NCBI RefSeq assembly: GCF_005876835.1 | Contig: NZ_PPSW01000007.1 | Span: 124,001 to 188,000 of the forward strand | Direction of reading: 5' to 3' | From: Pseudoalteromonas phenolica | GTDB lineage: Bacteria; Pseudomonadota; Gammaproteobacteria; Enterobacterales; Alteromonadaceae | Length of the DNA stretch: 64,000 nucleotides | In this document: piece after piece, positions 18,959 to 28,756 of the stretch | Layout of the letters: each line of letters opens with the position of its first letter | Numbering within the stretch: position 1 is the stretch's first letter | The notes under the pieces: generated by a model | Told to the model about the DNA's origin: nothing | Databases searched by the model: none | The model's input: only the letters and a program-made list of their open reading frames with translations | Position numbers and translations under genes: made by a program

Positions 18959-19939
18959 ATGACAACACAACAGTCTGAGTCTTTAACCCGTATAATCGCC
19001 GATATCGGCGGCACCAATATTCGTCTTGCCATTGTCGACGAACAAGCCGACGGCTATTACCGCAATATCAGCACCTATAAATGTGCTGATTACGCCGGTC
19101 TTGCTGAAGTATTAAAGCTGTATATCAGCGAACAGCTATTAGAAAACAGCCGATTAAGTGCTTGTTTAGCCATTGCGTGTCCGGTGGATGATGATTTGAT
19201 TTCTATGACAAACCTGCCTTGGCAGTTTTCTCAATCGGCATTAAAAGAGACGTTAAAGCTTGAGTCTTTAACGCTGATTAATGATTACACTGCTATTGCT
19301 ATGGCTATTCCACTTTTGAGTGATAAACAAAAAGTGAAAATCGGTGATGGTGAAGCCGTTGCAGGTAAACCTATTTCAGTGTGTGGCCCAGGTACAGGGT
19401 TAGGTGTTGCGAATCTAATTCCTGTTGGTGACAAATGGCATTGTGTCAGTGGCGAAGGCGGTCATGTTGATTATGCCCCAGTTGGCGAGCTCGAAATCGA
19501 GATTCTGCGCTTCTTAAACAAGATTAAACAGCGCGTTTCTTACGAGCAATTACTATCGGGTTATGGTTTAGAGCAGGTTTATCAGGCTGTTTCTGCCATT
19601 AAACAAAACCCAAACACTGAAAAGCTCTCAGCACAGCAAGTGTCGGAGCGCGGTTTAAGCAATGACTGCGAATACTGCAACCTAGCACTCAATGTGTTTT
19701 GTCGTGTACTCGGCGCCTTTGCTGGTAATTTGGCGCTAACATGCAATAGCGTCGGCGGTGTCTATATCGCAGGTGGCATAGTGCCGCGCTTTGTTGATTT
19801 CTTAAAATCAACGGCGTTTAGAGAGCGCTTTGAAAATAAAGGCCGTTTATCACATATTCCGCGTCAAGCGCCGACTTATGTGATCACAGAAAGCCAGCCG
19901 GGTCTACTGGGTGCAGCGGCTTATGCGATGCAAAGCTAA
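18959..19939 (+). CDS. glk: Glucokinase
   Basis: The 326-residue enzyme phosphorylates glucose to glucose-6-phosphate with ATP in the cytoplasm. It has the phosphate-binding motif DIGGTN at 15-20, the catalytic Asp109 in LINDY, the GPGTGLG loop at 143-149 and a second phosphate region (VYIAGGIVPRF) near the end. Length and motifs fit the Gram-negative Glk family rather than the ROK family. Its ATG is one base after the GH31 stop, so translation is probably coupled. It handles the glucose freed by the GH13 and GH31 enzymes. Confidence 0.95.
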   Translation: MTTQQSESLTRIIADIGGTNIRLAIVDEQADGYYRNISTYKCADYAGLAEVLKLYISEQLLENSRLSACLAIACPVDDDLISMTNLPWQFSQSALKETLKLESLTLINDYTAIAMAIPLLSDKQKVKIGDGEAVAGKPISVCGPGTGLGVANLIPVGDKWHCVSGEGGHVDYAPVGELEIEILRFLNKIKQRVSYEQLLSGYGLEQVYQAVSAIKQNPNTEKLSAQQVSERGLSNDCEYCNLALNVFCRVLGAFAGNLALTCNSVGGVYIAGGIVPRFVDFLKSTAFRERFENKGRLSHIPRQAPTYVITESQPGLLGAAAYAMQS

Positions 19940-19946
19940 AAGCTAA

Positions 19947-19987
19947 AAGCTAAAAGCTAAGTAGGGCTCTTACTTAGCTTTTAGCTT
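19947..19987 (+). terminator. Long hairpin after glk, built from AGCTAAA repeats
   Basis: The arm ending AGCTAAGTA at 19963 pairs over 17 bp with TACTTAGCTTTTAGCTT at 19971-19987, around loop GGGCTCT. The left arm is part of four near-tandem AGCTAAA units that begin at the glk stop codon itself. No long T tail follows, so it may be a stabilising hairpin as much as a terminator. Confidence 0.55.
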
Positions 19988-20133
19988 GAGTATTTATCAA
20001 ATGCTGTGCCTTTTTATCCTCTCCCCCTTCAGCTAAATAACTAAAAAACCAGCTAAATTTAATTAGAAATAGTCACTTTTTTAAACTAGTCTTAAATTAA
20101 TCAAGCGGCCTCTAAGAATTTCAAAAGCCTTTT

Positions 20134-23100
20134 ATGGATAAACTGTTTAAATGCGCGCATGCTGTTTTCGTGTTGCTACTTATTATTTCAAGCAACAGCG
20201 TCGCTCAGATCCCATTACTAACCAATGAATATTCAGTAAAAAAGCTCACTGCCGAAGAAGGGTTTGTATCCTCTGAAATCTACTCCATCATTCAAGATAA
20301 ACAGGGACTGATTTGGTTTGGCACAGCAGAAAATGGCGTAATGCGTTATGACGGTCGCAAGGTCACACTATTCGAGTTTGACAGCATGAGTGAAAACGGT
20401 CTTTCACATAATGATGCAGGCAATCTAATGCTAGATAGAAACGGTAATATTTGGATTGGCACTTGGGGCGGCGGAGCTAATAAATATAACCCTGCGACGG
20501 GTAGGTTCGACAACCATTTACATGACCCAAAACGCAGTGACTCTATCTCAGCAAACCGCATTCAATCACTACACCACGACGAAGACGGTTCGATATGGCT
20601 TGGCTCTTACGATCAAGGATTAAATCACTATTTGGGTGAAAACCAATTTTCTCATGTGAAAAAAGCCACTGAGAAAGCCCCCGGTTTAAGTCATAACCGT
20701 GTTTGGGATATTGAGAATAAAGACAAGAACACACTCTGGGTTGCCACCAGCTTCGGATTAAATTTGTTCGACAAAAAGAATTTAACTTTTGAGTATTATT
20801 TTCCAGATCCAACTAATAATACCCCAACAGGTGCTAACGAAATTCGTCATATTCTTAAAACTCGCAGCGACCAAATTTATATTGGCACGCAACAAGGTCC
20901 TTTTAAATTCAACCAAGACACGAAACAATTTACGCAATTAGGTCTTTTTAATAATGAGAACTTAGGCCAAGTTAACTCTATGATTGAAGATCAAGATGGC
21001 TTTATTTGGTTTGTCACCAGCAAAGGCGTGTTTAGGCTCGACCCTGCCGATGATAAAATCAAGCAACTCGAATTAGAGCACAATAATGGCTTGCGCATTA
21101 TTTTCGAAGACAGTGCAAAAACCCTTTGGATCACCAATGAAGTACAAGGTATTTACAAGTTGGTGCCTCACCGAAAATTTAAGTCAATTCAAAACCCTGA
21201 GCTTGTGGCACCAAATGGTATTTTAAATAATTCAATCGGTGACTTACTAATCGCGACATCCAACTCCGAATTGTTTAAATGGCATGTTGACTCTCAAAAG
21301 CTTGAAAAGCTCTCAGGCGCTATTTTTAATGAGGCAAATGGCTTTAACAACAATCGTTTGCTTGAACGCCCTGTACTTTATTTATCAGACGATAATTTAC
21401 TCTGGATTGCTCAGGATGAGGGGCTAGCAGCCTTTGATCTTGTTACGCGAAATATCGAGTTAATCACCTACCCCAAAGACGATCCCGGCCACAAAGAGTT
21501 TAGAGAGATCCGCGCCTTAAATGCCGATACTTTGGGCAAAATTTGGATAGGCACATACAAAAACGGGGTTTATACCTATGACCCTCAACAACGAAAGTTC
21601 ACACACCTAGATTCAACTTATGGTCTGACCCATCCAGAGGTGCTCGAAATCTTTAGAGATAATAAAGGTAATATGTGGGTAGGAACAGGTGATGGTGCGA
21701 ACTTATGGCAAGAAGATATGCAGTTCTTCATGCCCTTTAAGAATAACCGTTATAACCCTGACAGCTTACTCGGTAGTATAGTTCAAGACATCCACCAAAC
21801 AAGAAGTGGCGAAATTTGGATTGCTACGCAAAAGGGGCTAAACCTTTATCGACCCGATGCACAAAACTTCAAACATGTAAAAAAAGAAGATGGGCTACCC
21901 ACTAATTTAATTAGAGCCATCGCCGATGACGCGGAAGGCTATCTATGGCTGACCACAAACAAAGGGGTTTCTAAGTATTCACCTAAAAATGACACCATTA
22001 AAAACTTCGACAGCCAAGATGGTTTGTTAGGCTTGAATTATTACCCTAATAGCCTTGTGAAGGGCAGTAATAACACCTTCTTTACCAGTAGTCAGCGTGG
22101 TATTGAGTATTTTAGCTCTACTTCTTTGACCAGCAACCAAGCTGACCCAAACTTAATATTAACTGGGTTTAACGTGATGGGGCAGCCTGTACAGTTAGAT
22201 ATGCCTTACTCTTATGTCACTGACATCAACCTGTCTTATCTAGATTATGTATTTTCTTTCGAGTTTGCAGTTTTAGACTTTATTTCACCCAACAAAAACC
22301 AATACGCATACAAGTTAGAGGGCTATGACGATAAATGGATTGAGATCGGCAATCGTAACATTGCCTCGTTTACCAATTTAGATGGCGGTGACTATACGTT
22401 TATGGTCAAAGCGACTAACAGCAACGGGGAATGGAGCAATAACATGCTCACCGTAAACCTGCATGTATCGCCACCACTTTGGCAAACATGGTGGGCGTAT
22501 TGTATTTACGTGTTGATATTACTGACCCTTATTTTCAGCGCTATTTATTTAAGAACACGACTGCAAAAAGTTGAAATAATAAGACAAAAACAATTTGTGA
22601 CTAAACTTGAGCAACAAGTCTCTGAGAAAACTGCATCACTGGAATCTCAAGCCAAAGAGCTGGCTGCTGCACTCGAGAAAGCAGAAGAGGCTACGCAATT
22701 GAAATCTGATTTTTTAGCCAATATGAGTCACGAGATCAGAACACCTATGAATGGTGTTATTGGTATGTTGAATCTACTTAAAGCCGGAGAACTGAACAAT
22801 GAACAAGCGCACACGGTTGATATCGCTCGAACCAGTGCCAATTCGTTGCTGACTTTAATCAATGACATTTTAGACTTTTCAAAAATCGAAGCTGATAAAC
22901 TCGAATTAGAAAATATTGAATTTGATATCAGGGATCTGATTGAGTTACTTGCCGAGTCCATGTCACTCAGCGCACAAAGTAAAGGTGTTGAAATTTTGTT
23001 CGAATTAACGGAACTTAAAACGACGGCCATTAAATCTGATCCGGGTAGGATCAGGCAAATACTGACAAACATTCTTAGCAATGCAATAAAATTTACCGAG

Positions 23101-24294
23101 CATGGCGAAATTGTTATTGCAGCAAAACTACTAGCAACAAACTCGCCAGATACCTTCCAGTTAAACTGCCAAATCCGCGATACAGGCATTGGTATACCTA
23201 ATGATAAACTCTTCTCGCTATTCGATGCATTTAGCCAAGTTGATGCGTCCACAACCAGAAAGTATGGAGGTACTGGCCTCGGTCTTAGTATTACAAAGCG
23301 CCTATGTCAGTTGTTAGGCGGTGATATTAGTGTCACCAGTGAAGTTGGTGTTGGAAGCTGCTTTACTATCTCTTGCCTTGTAACGAGTCAAAATCAATCA
23401 ACCACAGAGCATTATGAACTCGGGCACCTAGGGTTGAAACTGCTGCTCGTCGACGCCAATAGTTCAAGTCGCTTTGCATTGAAGAAACAACTCAACGCCT
23501 GGGGGGTAGAAGTAGCAGATTGCGTAAGTGGTGAAGCGGCGCTAAACATCTTAAAAACACAGGATATGCAAAGCACAGCATCATTCGATATTGTGCTATT
23601 TGATAAGTATTTGCCCTGTATGCAAGGCGAGTCATTTGCGAAACAGCTCAGAACCACGACTAGTTTCAGAGAAACGAAACTCGTCATGATGGGCAGGCTT
23701 AATGAGCAATATAGTCAAATACAAATTATCGAATTAGGCGTTGATGCCTATTTTTACAAACCAATTACCCAAGCCGCCTTACTAAAATCTCTCGCGGTAG
23801 CAAGCGCTGAACTTCGTCATCAGCTTGAAGCAAATAATTCACAAGCTTTAAGTGTTGAACAGGCAACAGCAACAGCTACACCTAATTCAGAGTCTGATTG
23901 GACTGCCAATGTTCACCTACTGCTAGTAGAAGATAATAAAGTTAATCAACTGGTTGCATTAAAAGTTTTAAGTAATATTGGCATAAAAACAGAAGTCGCT
24001 GAGAACGGCTTACAAGCCATTGAAAAGCTCTCAGCATCGAATGAATCTGAACCATTCACCTTAATTTTAATGGACTGTCAAATGCCTGAAATGGACGGCT
24101 ATCAAGCAACTCAAGCTATTCGTTTAGGTGAAGCTGGCGATAACAATATTGCCATTCCAATTATTGCTATGACTGCGAATGCGATGCAGGGCGACAAACA
24201 AAAGTGCCTTGATGCGGGCATGAGTGACTATATTACAAAGCCGATTGTAGAAGCCCAAGTCATTGAAAAGATAAAAGAGTGGTCATTAAAATAA
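20134..24294 (+). CDS. Reg_prop/Y_Y_Y hybrid sensor histidine kinase with two receiver domains
   Basis: The 1386-residue protein has a signal peptide, then about 14 periplasmic Reg_prop propeller blades at 40-690 (repeated GLIWFGT, GNIWIGT, LWIT motifs). A Y_Y_Y domain follows at about 710-775 ([16 protein letters not shown]), then one TM helix at about 788-807. Next come a short coiled coil, HisKA with His866 in [11 protein letters not shown], HATPase_c ([16 protein letters not shown]) and two receiver domains with Asp1157 (LFDKYLP) and Asp1314 ([10 protein letters not shown]). This is the architecture of polysaccharide-sensing hybrid kinases of Bacteroidetes, but with no C-terminal AraC domain and no Hpt. 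Its place inside the maltodextrin cluster suggests alpha-glucan sensing, which is inference. The output partner is not in the window. Confidence 0.9.
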   Translation: MDKLFKCAHAVFVLLLIISSNSVAQIPLLTNEYSVKKLTAEEGFVSSEIYSIIQDKQGLIWFGTAENGVMRYDGRKVTLFEFDSMSENGLSHNDAGNLMLDRNGNIWIGTWGGGANKYNPATGRFDNHLHDPKRSDSISANRIQSLHHDEDGSIWLGSYDQGLNHYLGENQFSHVKKATEKAPGLSHNRVWDIENKDKNTLWVATSFGLNLFDKKNLTFEYYFPDPTNNTPTGANEIRHILKTRSDQIYIGTQQGPFKFNQDTKQFTQLGLFNNENLGQVNSMIEDQDGFIWFVTSKGVFRLDPADDKIKQLELEHNNGLRIIFEDSAKTLWITNEVQGIYKLVPHRKFKSIQNPELVAPNGILNNSIGDLLIATSNSELFKWHVDSQKLEKLSGAIFNEANGFNNNRLLERPVLYLSDDNLLWIAQDEGLAAFDLVTRNIELITYPKDDPGHKEFREIRALNADTLGKIWIGTYKNGVYTYDPQQRKFTHLDSTYGLTHPEVLEIFRDNKGNMWVGTGDGANLWQEDMQFFMPFKNNRYNPDSLLGSIVQDIHQTRSGEIWIATQKGLNLYRPDAQNFKHVKKEDGLPTNLIRAIADDAEGYLWLTTNKGVSKYSPKNDTIKNFDSQDGLLGLNYYPNSLVKGSNNTFFTSSQRGIEYFSSTSLTSNQADPNLILTGFNVMGQPVQLDMPYSYVTDINLSYLDYVFSFEFAVLDFISPNKNQYAYKLEGYDDKWIEIGNRNIASFTNLDGGDYTFMVKATNSNGEWSNNMLTVNLHVSPPLWQTWWAYCIYVLILLTLIFSAIYLRTRLQKVEIIRQKQFVTKLEQQVSEKTASLESQAKELAAALEKAEEATQLKSDFLANMSHEIRTPMNGVIGMLNLLKAGELNNEQAHTVDIARTSANSLLTLINDILDFSKIEADKLELENIEFDIRDLIELLAESMSLSAQSKGVEILFELTELKTTAIKSDPGRIRQILTNILSNAIKFTEHGEIVIAAKLLATNSPDTFQLNCQIRDTGIGIPNDKLFSLFDAFSQVDASTTRKYGGTGLGLSITKRLCQLLGGDISVTSEVGVGSCFTISCLVTSQNQSTTEHYELGHLGLKLLLVDANSSSRFALKKQLNAWGVEVADCVSGEAALNILKTQDMQSTASFDIVLFDKYLPCMQGESFAKQLRTTTSFRETKLVMMGRLNEQYSQIQIIELGVDAYFYKPITQAALLKSLAVASAELRHQLEANNSQALSVEQATATATPNSESDWTANVHLLLVEDNKVNQLVALKVLSNIGIKTEVAENGLQAIEKLSASNESEPFTLILMDCQMPEMDGYQATQAIRLGEAGDNNIAIPIIAMTANAMQGDKQKCLDAGMSDYITKPIVEAQVIEKIKEWSLK

Positions 24295-24343
24295 GCAGCC
24301 TATTTCTCTTAACGATCACTTAATCTAGTGTTTTACACAATGC

Positions 24344-24357
24344 TGAATACGTATGCA
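24344..24357. promoter_or_regulatory. Probable LacI-family (MalR-like) operator before the sugar transporter
   Basis: TGAATACGTATGCA is identical, in reverse complement, to the site at 16374-16387. It lies about 155 bp upstream of the transporter ATG in a 216-bp gene-free stretch, which is long enough to hold a promoter downstream of it. Confidence 0.65.
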
Positions 24358-24510
24358 TAACATGGTGGTTGTTTCATATACTCGGTAGTATTGATTGAAT
24401 GCCATATTAAATGCCATTTTTTTACGGTTTAAACTGACTAATAAGTGAATACTAATTGGTCAAAATTACCAGTCAAAATGTTGGTATAAATTCAAAATAA
24501 GAGTCGTTTT

Positions 24511-25998
24511 ATGACCAGACAACAAACACAAAACACCAAGCCAAAATTGAGCTTCTGGCAGATCTGGAATGTCAGTTTTGGTTTCTTAGGCGTACAGTTT
24601 GGCTTTGCCTTGCAAAACGCCAATGCCAGTCGAATTCTTTCAGACCTCGGCGCTGATCTTCATTCTCTTTCTCTTTTTTGGCTAGTAGCCCCTGTAATGG
24701 GCTTAATCATTCAGCCGATCGTAGGTTCAGCGTCTGATAAAACGTGGAATCGTTTAGGACGACGTAATCCGTATATTTTAGCCGGTGGTATTGCTGCAGC
24801 ATTTGGTATGTTACTGATGCCAAACTCATCAAATATTGCCACCTTTATGACACCGCTCTTATTTGGTGCCATGATGCTAGCATTGATGGATGCAGCATTT
24901 AACCTAGCTTTCCAGCCATTCCGCGCACTTGTGTCTGATATGGTCTCTGAAGACCAACGCAACCTGGGTTATTCAATTCAGTCTTTCCTAATAAATATCG
25001 GTGCTGTATTTGGGTCGATTCTGCCTTTCCTACTGACCAATGTAATTGGTTTAGAAAACGTTGCAGATAAAGGTGAAGTTGCCCCTTCTGTGATTTGGGC
25101 ATTCTATATCGGTGCAACCGTCATGCTAGGCTCAGTACTTTGGACTGTTCTTCGCACAAAAGAATACGCGCCTGGCGAAAATGGTTTGCCAGAACTAAGC
25201 CAAGAAGCCGAAAAACTGCCGCTAGTTGAGCGCTTATCTGGTTTCTTTGGGTTAATGAAGACCATGCCTGAAACAATGAAACGTCTTGCTGTTGTGCAGT
25301 TTTTCTCATGGTTTGCTCTATTCATTATGTGGGTTTACACCATGCCTGCCATCACTCAACATATTTGGGGAGTAGATGCTAAATGGTTTGATCCTGACTA
25401 CTTATCTCAAGTTGGCCAAGTTCCAGCGCATATTGCACAAGCTAAGGGTACTGCCGGTGACTGGGTCGGTATTATGTTCGCTGCATACTCGGTTTTTGCT
25501 GCTATCGCATCATTATTTATGGCAAAAGTTGCCAACCAAATAGGTCGTAAGCTGACTTATTCTGTCTCACTATTAGCTGGCGCCATTGGCTATATCAGTA
25601 TCATATTCTGGCAAGACAGTACGCTGACTATGGTTAACTTAGGGATCACTGAAATCGAAGTGCCACAAGGTGCTGTGATGCTACTTATTTCGATGATTGG
25701 TGTAGGTATGGCGTGGGCGGCCATTTTAGCCATGCCATATGCCATTCTTGCTGGTAGCTTACCGCCGAAACAAACTGGCGTGTATATGGGTATTTTCAAC
25801 TTCACCATTGCCGCACCACAAATTGTATCGGGCTTGTTTGCGGGTTGGATCTTAACCTCAGTATTTGAGAACCAAGCAATTTACATCATGATGATGGCCG
25901 GTGGTGCAATGCTGCTCGCAGCCTTAGCTGTTTACTTTGTAAAAGAAAATGGGTCGGAAACAACTGAAACCACTTCAGAGCAGGCGACAGCTTCATAA
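24511..25998 (+). CDS. MFS sugar transporter, GPH/SLC45-like, probable maltose uptake
   Basis: The 495-residue protein has 12 predicted TM helices. The loop 2-3 signature is SDKTWNRLGRRNPYILAGG near 75-93, as in the sucrose/maltose-type cation symporters (SLC45/GPH branch). N-terminal GFLGVQFGFALQNANASRIL is typical of this branch. It probably imports maltose or maltodextrin across the inner membrane with protons or sodium. Location between the glucan enzymes and a LacI regulator, plus the operator at 24344, support this. A bidirectional terminator separates it from the convergent regulator gene. Confidence 0.88.
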   Translation: MTRQQTQNTKPKLSFWQIWNVSFGFLGVQFGFALQNANASRILSDLGADLHSLSLFWLVAPVMGLIIQPIVGSASDKTWNRLGRRNPYILAGGIAAAFGMLLMPNSSNIATFMTPLLFGAMMLALMDAAFNLAFQPFRALVSDMVSEDQRNLGYSIQSFLINIGAVFGSILPFLLTNVIGLENVADKGEVAPSVIWAFYIGATVMLGSVLWTVLRTKEYAPGENGLPELSQEAEKLPLVERLSGFFGLMKTMPETMKRLAVVQFFSWFALFIMWVYTMPAITQHIWGVDAKWFDPDYLSQVGQVPAHIAQAKGTAGDWVGIMFAAYSVFAAIASLFMAKVANQIGRKLTYSVSLLAGAIGYISIIFWQDSTLTMVNLGITEIEVPQGAVMLLISMIGVGMAWAAILAMPYAILAGSLPPKQTGVYMGIFNFTIAAPQIVSGLFAGWILTSVFENQAIYIMMMAGGAMLLAALAVYFVKENGSETTETTSEQATAS

Positions 25999-26017
25999 AG
26001 CTTTATCTATCCCAAGC

Positions 26018-26056
26018 AAAAAGCCGCCAAGAAGACCTCTTTGGCGGCTTTTTTAT
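26018..26056. terminator. Bidirectional terminator between transporter and LacI gene
   Basis: AAGCCGCCAA at 26021-26030 pairs with TTGGCGGCTT at 26041-26050. A-rich sequence on the left and a T tract on the right serve both converging genes. Confidence 0.9.
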
Positions 26057-26077
26057 TTCAGGAATCTTCTAAACAGA

Positions 26078-27097
26078 TTAACAAGACTGTCTAACAATAA
26101 GTTCTGGCTCTATTAGACAGCTTTCTACCGCTTTGCCCGCAATCATATCAAGCAGCGCTTCGACCAATAACTCGCCTGCACGTTTTGTGTCTTGTTTCAC
26201 CGTAGAAAGCGGTGGCGAGGTAAAGTTAGCAACGGCAATGTCATCAAAGCCAGCAACAGCAACATCTTCAGGAATGCTTAAACCATGCTCTTTTAAAGCT
26301 CGCATAGCACCTACCGCAATCAAGTCACACGCTGCACAAATTGCATCAAACTCAACGCCTGATTCGAGTAATTTTTTCGCCGCATCATAACCTGCTTCTT
26401 CAGTATACAAAGCGTTTATTTGCAGCTTCTCATCAACCTTAATACCAAGCTCTTCAAGCGCTGCACAATGGCCTTTATATCGGTCGAAAAACTCCGGCGC
26501 ATGGCTTGAAGCTGTACCTAAGAAAGCCAATTTTTTACGGCCTTGCTTCAATACATGTTGCGTGATTTCTTTACCACCCGCAAAGTTGTCACAGCCAATT
26601 GCCGAGCCTTTGAGTTGATCTTCACCCACACCCCAGCGTACATAATGGGTGCCTTGTGCTGATAGTTTCGTGAGCTTTTCAGCAAAGTCGACATAGTCAC
26701 CATAGCCCAGCAAAATGAGACCATCAGCTTTGTTACTGTCTTCAAAATCGGCATGCCAATCGTTACTGGCTTGCTGAAACGAGACTAATAAGTCATAACC
26801 TCTATCTGCACAGGCACGAGTAATGCTGCCCAGCATTGATAAAAAGAAAGGGTTAATGGCTGAACCATCATCTGTTGGGTCTTCAAAAAGCAATAAGGCT
26901 AACGTATCACTGTGTTGAGAACGCAGATTACTGGCGTTTTTATCAACTTTGTAATTTAATTCTTTGGCAATTTTTTGCACCTTTTCTCGGGTTTCTTGGT
27001 TCACCAAAGGGCTATTACGCAAAGCGCGCGAGACCGTTGATTGCGACACCCCAGCAAGGTAAGCGATATCGAAAGACGTTGCTTTTTTCACAGACAA
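26078..27097 (-). CDS. LacI-family transcriptional regulator of the maltodextrin cluster (MalR-like)
   Basis: The 339-residue protein begins with a LacI helix-turn-helix at about 7-26 (SFDIAYLAGVSQSTVSRALR) and the hinge region, followed by a periplasmic-binding-protein-like effector domain (AVAGFDDIAVANFTSPPLST near 285-305). The family binds CG-centred palindromes and releases them when bound to a sugar. The two matching 14-bp sites at 16374 and 24344 are the natural targets, giving a repressor of the glucosidase and transporter genes. Effector is probably maltose or a maltodextrin, which is inference. Confidence 0.9.
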   Translation of the reverse strand: MSVKKATSFDIAYLAGVSQSTVSRALRNSPLVNQETREKVQKIAKELNYKVDKNASNLRSQHSDTLALLLFEDPTDDGSAINPFFLSMLGSITRACADRGYDLLVSFQQASNDWHADFEDSNKADGLILLGYGDYVDFAEKLTKLSAQGTHYVRWGVGEDQLKGSAIGCDNFAGGKEITQHVLKQGRKKLAFLGTASSHAPEFFDRYKGHCAALEELGIKVDEKLQINALYTEEAGYDAAKKLLESGVEFDAICAACDLIAVGAMRALKEHGLSIPEDVAVAGFDDIAVANFTSPPLSTVKQDTKRAGELLVEALLDMIAGKAVESCLIEPELIVRQSC

Positions 27098-27192
27098 AAC
27101 TCGTAGTTAAACTCATCTAAGAATATACCTGAGTAGACCTTTTATGTGTAGTTAAAAGCACAGGATTGATTAGTAAAGTAAAAACCGACTTT

Positions 27193-27251
27193 TTGTTGTA
27201 GGCGAGACTTTATGCCGTGCAAAAAAGCGGGGGGTAAACCCACGCCTTAAA
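27193..27251. repeat. Diverged single copy of the REP-like palindromic unit
   Basis: GTAGGCGAGACTTTATGCCG followed by GGGGGTAAACCCACGCC keeps the order and spacing of the 2463-2745 unit but has lost much of the pairing. It sits upstream of the hypothetical membrane protein gene. Confidence 0.6.
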
Positions 27252-27345
27252 GATACGCTGACAATAGTCAGAAGAATTGGCATTATCAACATAATAAATA
27301 AAATAGAACTCTTTAAAAGAATAAGAAAATATAATAAGCACATCA

Positions 27346-27966
27346 ATGATTAAAGGTATTGAAAAAAGAACAAAACTCGCAATGTCGATATCCATATTCG
27401 CAATATTGATAATGGCATTCCAATGGTCAATCATAGATTGGATTACACCTTTATTAATGCCGTTTTTAATATTTTTGGTCTTTATTATCTTTTTAATTGG
27501 ACTAGGGTTTAGCCTTTCATGCCTTTTCAAATTCAAACAAATAAGATGGTTAGCAATAGTTCCTCTAGCAACCCAGTTGCTTGCTTTTGTCATAATTGAA
27601 TTTGTGCCATTTACTAAACTTTGGGTAAATGTAGACTTCCACCTATACAAATCTCAACGCCAAGAAGTAGTTGAGAGAGTGTACTCAGGCGAACTAGTCC
27701 CGAATGTAGAATATAATTCATCTATGATTGCACTTGGCTCTGAGTATTCCAAAGTTTCAATGGGTGGAAATGAGATTCAGATCCAGGATATAAATGGCTT
27801 GAAATACGTTTTCTTCTTCACTTTTAGAGGGATATTAGACAACTACTCGGGGTTTTTGTATGTGCCTGACGGTGGCGATCCTATAAACTTTGCAGATTTA
27901 AATGAAGAAGACGTAACTCAAATAATCAAATACGCTGATAACTGGTACTACACCTCGCATCATTAA
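27346..27966 (+). CDS. Hypothetical membrane protein, 206 residues
   Basis: Three hydrophobic helices lie in the first half (about 12-28, 33-60, 68-88), followed by a soluble C-terminal domain of about 110 residues with a beta-rich look (VSMGGNEIQIQDINGLKYVF). The codon use is AT-rich relative to the neighbouring maltodextrin genes. I do not recognise the family. A single-gene unit after a diverged REP copy; possibly acquired. Confidence 0.6.
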   Translation: MIKGIEKRTKLAMSISIFAILIMAFQWSIIDWITPLLMPFLIFLVFIIFLIGLGFSLSCLFKFKQIRWLAIVPLATQLLAFVIIEFVPFTKLWVNVDFHLYKSQRQEVVERVYSGELVPNVEYNSSMIALGSEYSKVSMGGNEIQIQDINGLKYVFFFTFRGILDNYSGFLYVPDGGDPINFADLNEEDVTQIIKYADNWYYTSHH

Positions 27967-28030
27967 TGTTAGTAAGGCTGCTTATCATTTCTTTAAATAA
28001 ACAACCCCGCCAGCTAGGAATTTGTGCAGC

Positions 28031-28062
28031 AATAAAAAAGGAGCAAACTAATTTGCTCCCAA
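28031..28062 (-). terminator. Intrinsic terminator of the YiaA-like gene
   Basis: GGAGCAAA at 28040-28047 pairs with TTTGCTCC at 28052-28059. On the minus strand the stem is followed by a T6 tract. Confidence 0.75.
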
Positions 28063-28096
28063 TAAAATCTCACCCTGACAATAAGAATTTAATGAT

Positions 28097-28543
28097 TTAT
28101 GACTGAACCTCTATATCAGTATCAGCACTCACTTCATCATCACCCAAGGCCATCACGTCTCGTACGTTCTTTTGAACCGTAATTGCAGCAAAACCACTCA
28201 ATAAAAATGCCATGGCGTAAAAGCCTTTTTCGCTCAGTAACAGTTCTGCGTTTACTAACCCAACTGTTAACAAGGCAATTGCAGACCCTGCTGCGGCCCA
28301 GCACATCATAAAATAAGGTTTTGAAATGGTTTGACCCTCCATTTTATCGCGGATGGTCTTTTGTAAAGACACGAATGAAAACAGGCCAAATAATAATACT
28401 GCAAGGTAATAACCTTTTTCATTCAATTGCATGGTGGCATTTGCTAAACCAATTAAGAATGCCGCGACACCTGCTACTAACATGGCAACGGATGCCATTC
28501 TAAATGCCTTACTTGGTTTATTGATAAGTACTTGTTTATTCAT
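28097..28543 (-). CDS. YiaA/YiaB-type inner membrane protein
   Basis: The product has four TM helices arranged as two related halves, each with a Gly/Ala-rich helix, a NEKGYYLAV or SEKGFYAMA turn, and a second helix ending VQKNVRD or LQKTIRD. This duplicated pattern is that of the YiaAB domain. I start at Met 28543 (MNKQVLINK) because GGAG lies 9 bases upstream; an ATG at 28558 would add five residues but has a poor ribosome site. Function of the family is unknown. It is a single-gene unit. Confidence 0.8.
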   Translation of the reverse strand: MNKQVLINKPSKAFRMASVAMLVAGVAAFLIGLANATMQLNEKGYYLAVLLFGLFSFVSLQKTIRDKMEGQTISKPYFMMCWAAAGSAIALLTVGLVNAELLLSEKGFYAMAFLLSGFAAITVQKNVRDVMALGDDEVSADTDIEVQS

Positions 28544-28756
28544 CACCTGTGTCTCCATTATTCTTGAATTCGTTACGTCTTGTAAGTGGATTCAGTATTA
28601 GAGACACAGCAAATTTAGTAAACCCAAACTATCAAAGGCTAGTATTTGGGGACTAAAAGTATTGTTTTAATAAACTTTATTGAGATTTTATTAAATATGG
28701 CTCCTCACGAAGGTCAAGAGCCAGTGAGTTAATAAGCCTTAAAATCACCGAGATGA

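Noticed and set aside
27210..27650. 146-codon open frame on the minus strand
   Set aside because: It is antisense to the N-terminal half of the hypothetical membrane protein and begins in a REP copy; the plus frame has a more coherent membrane topology.
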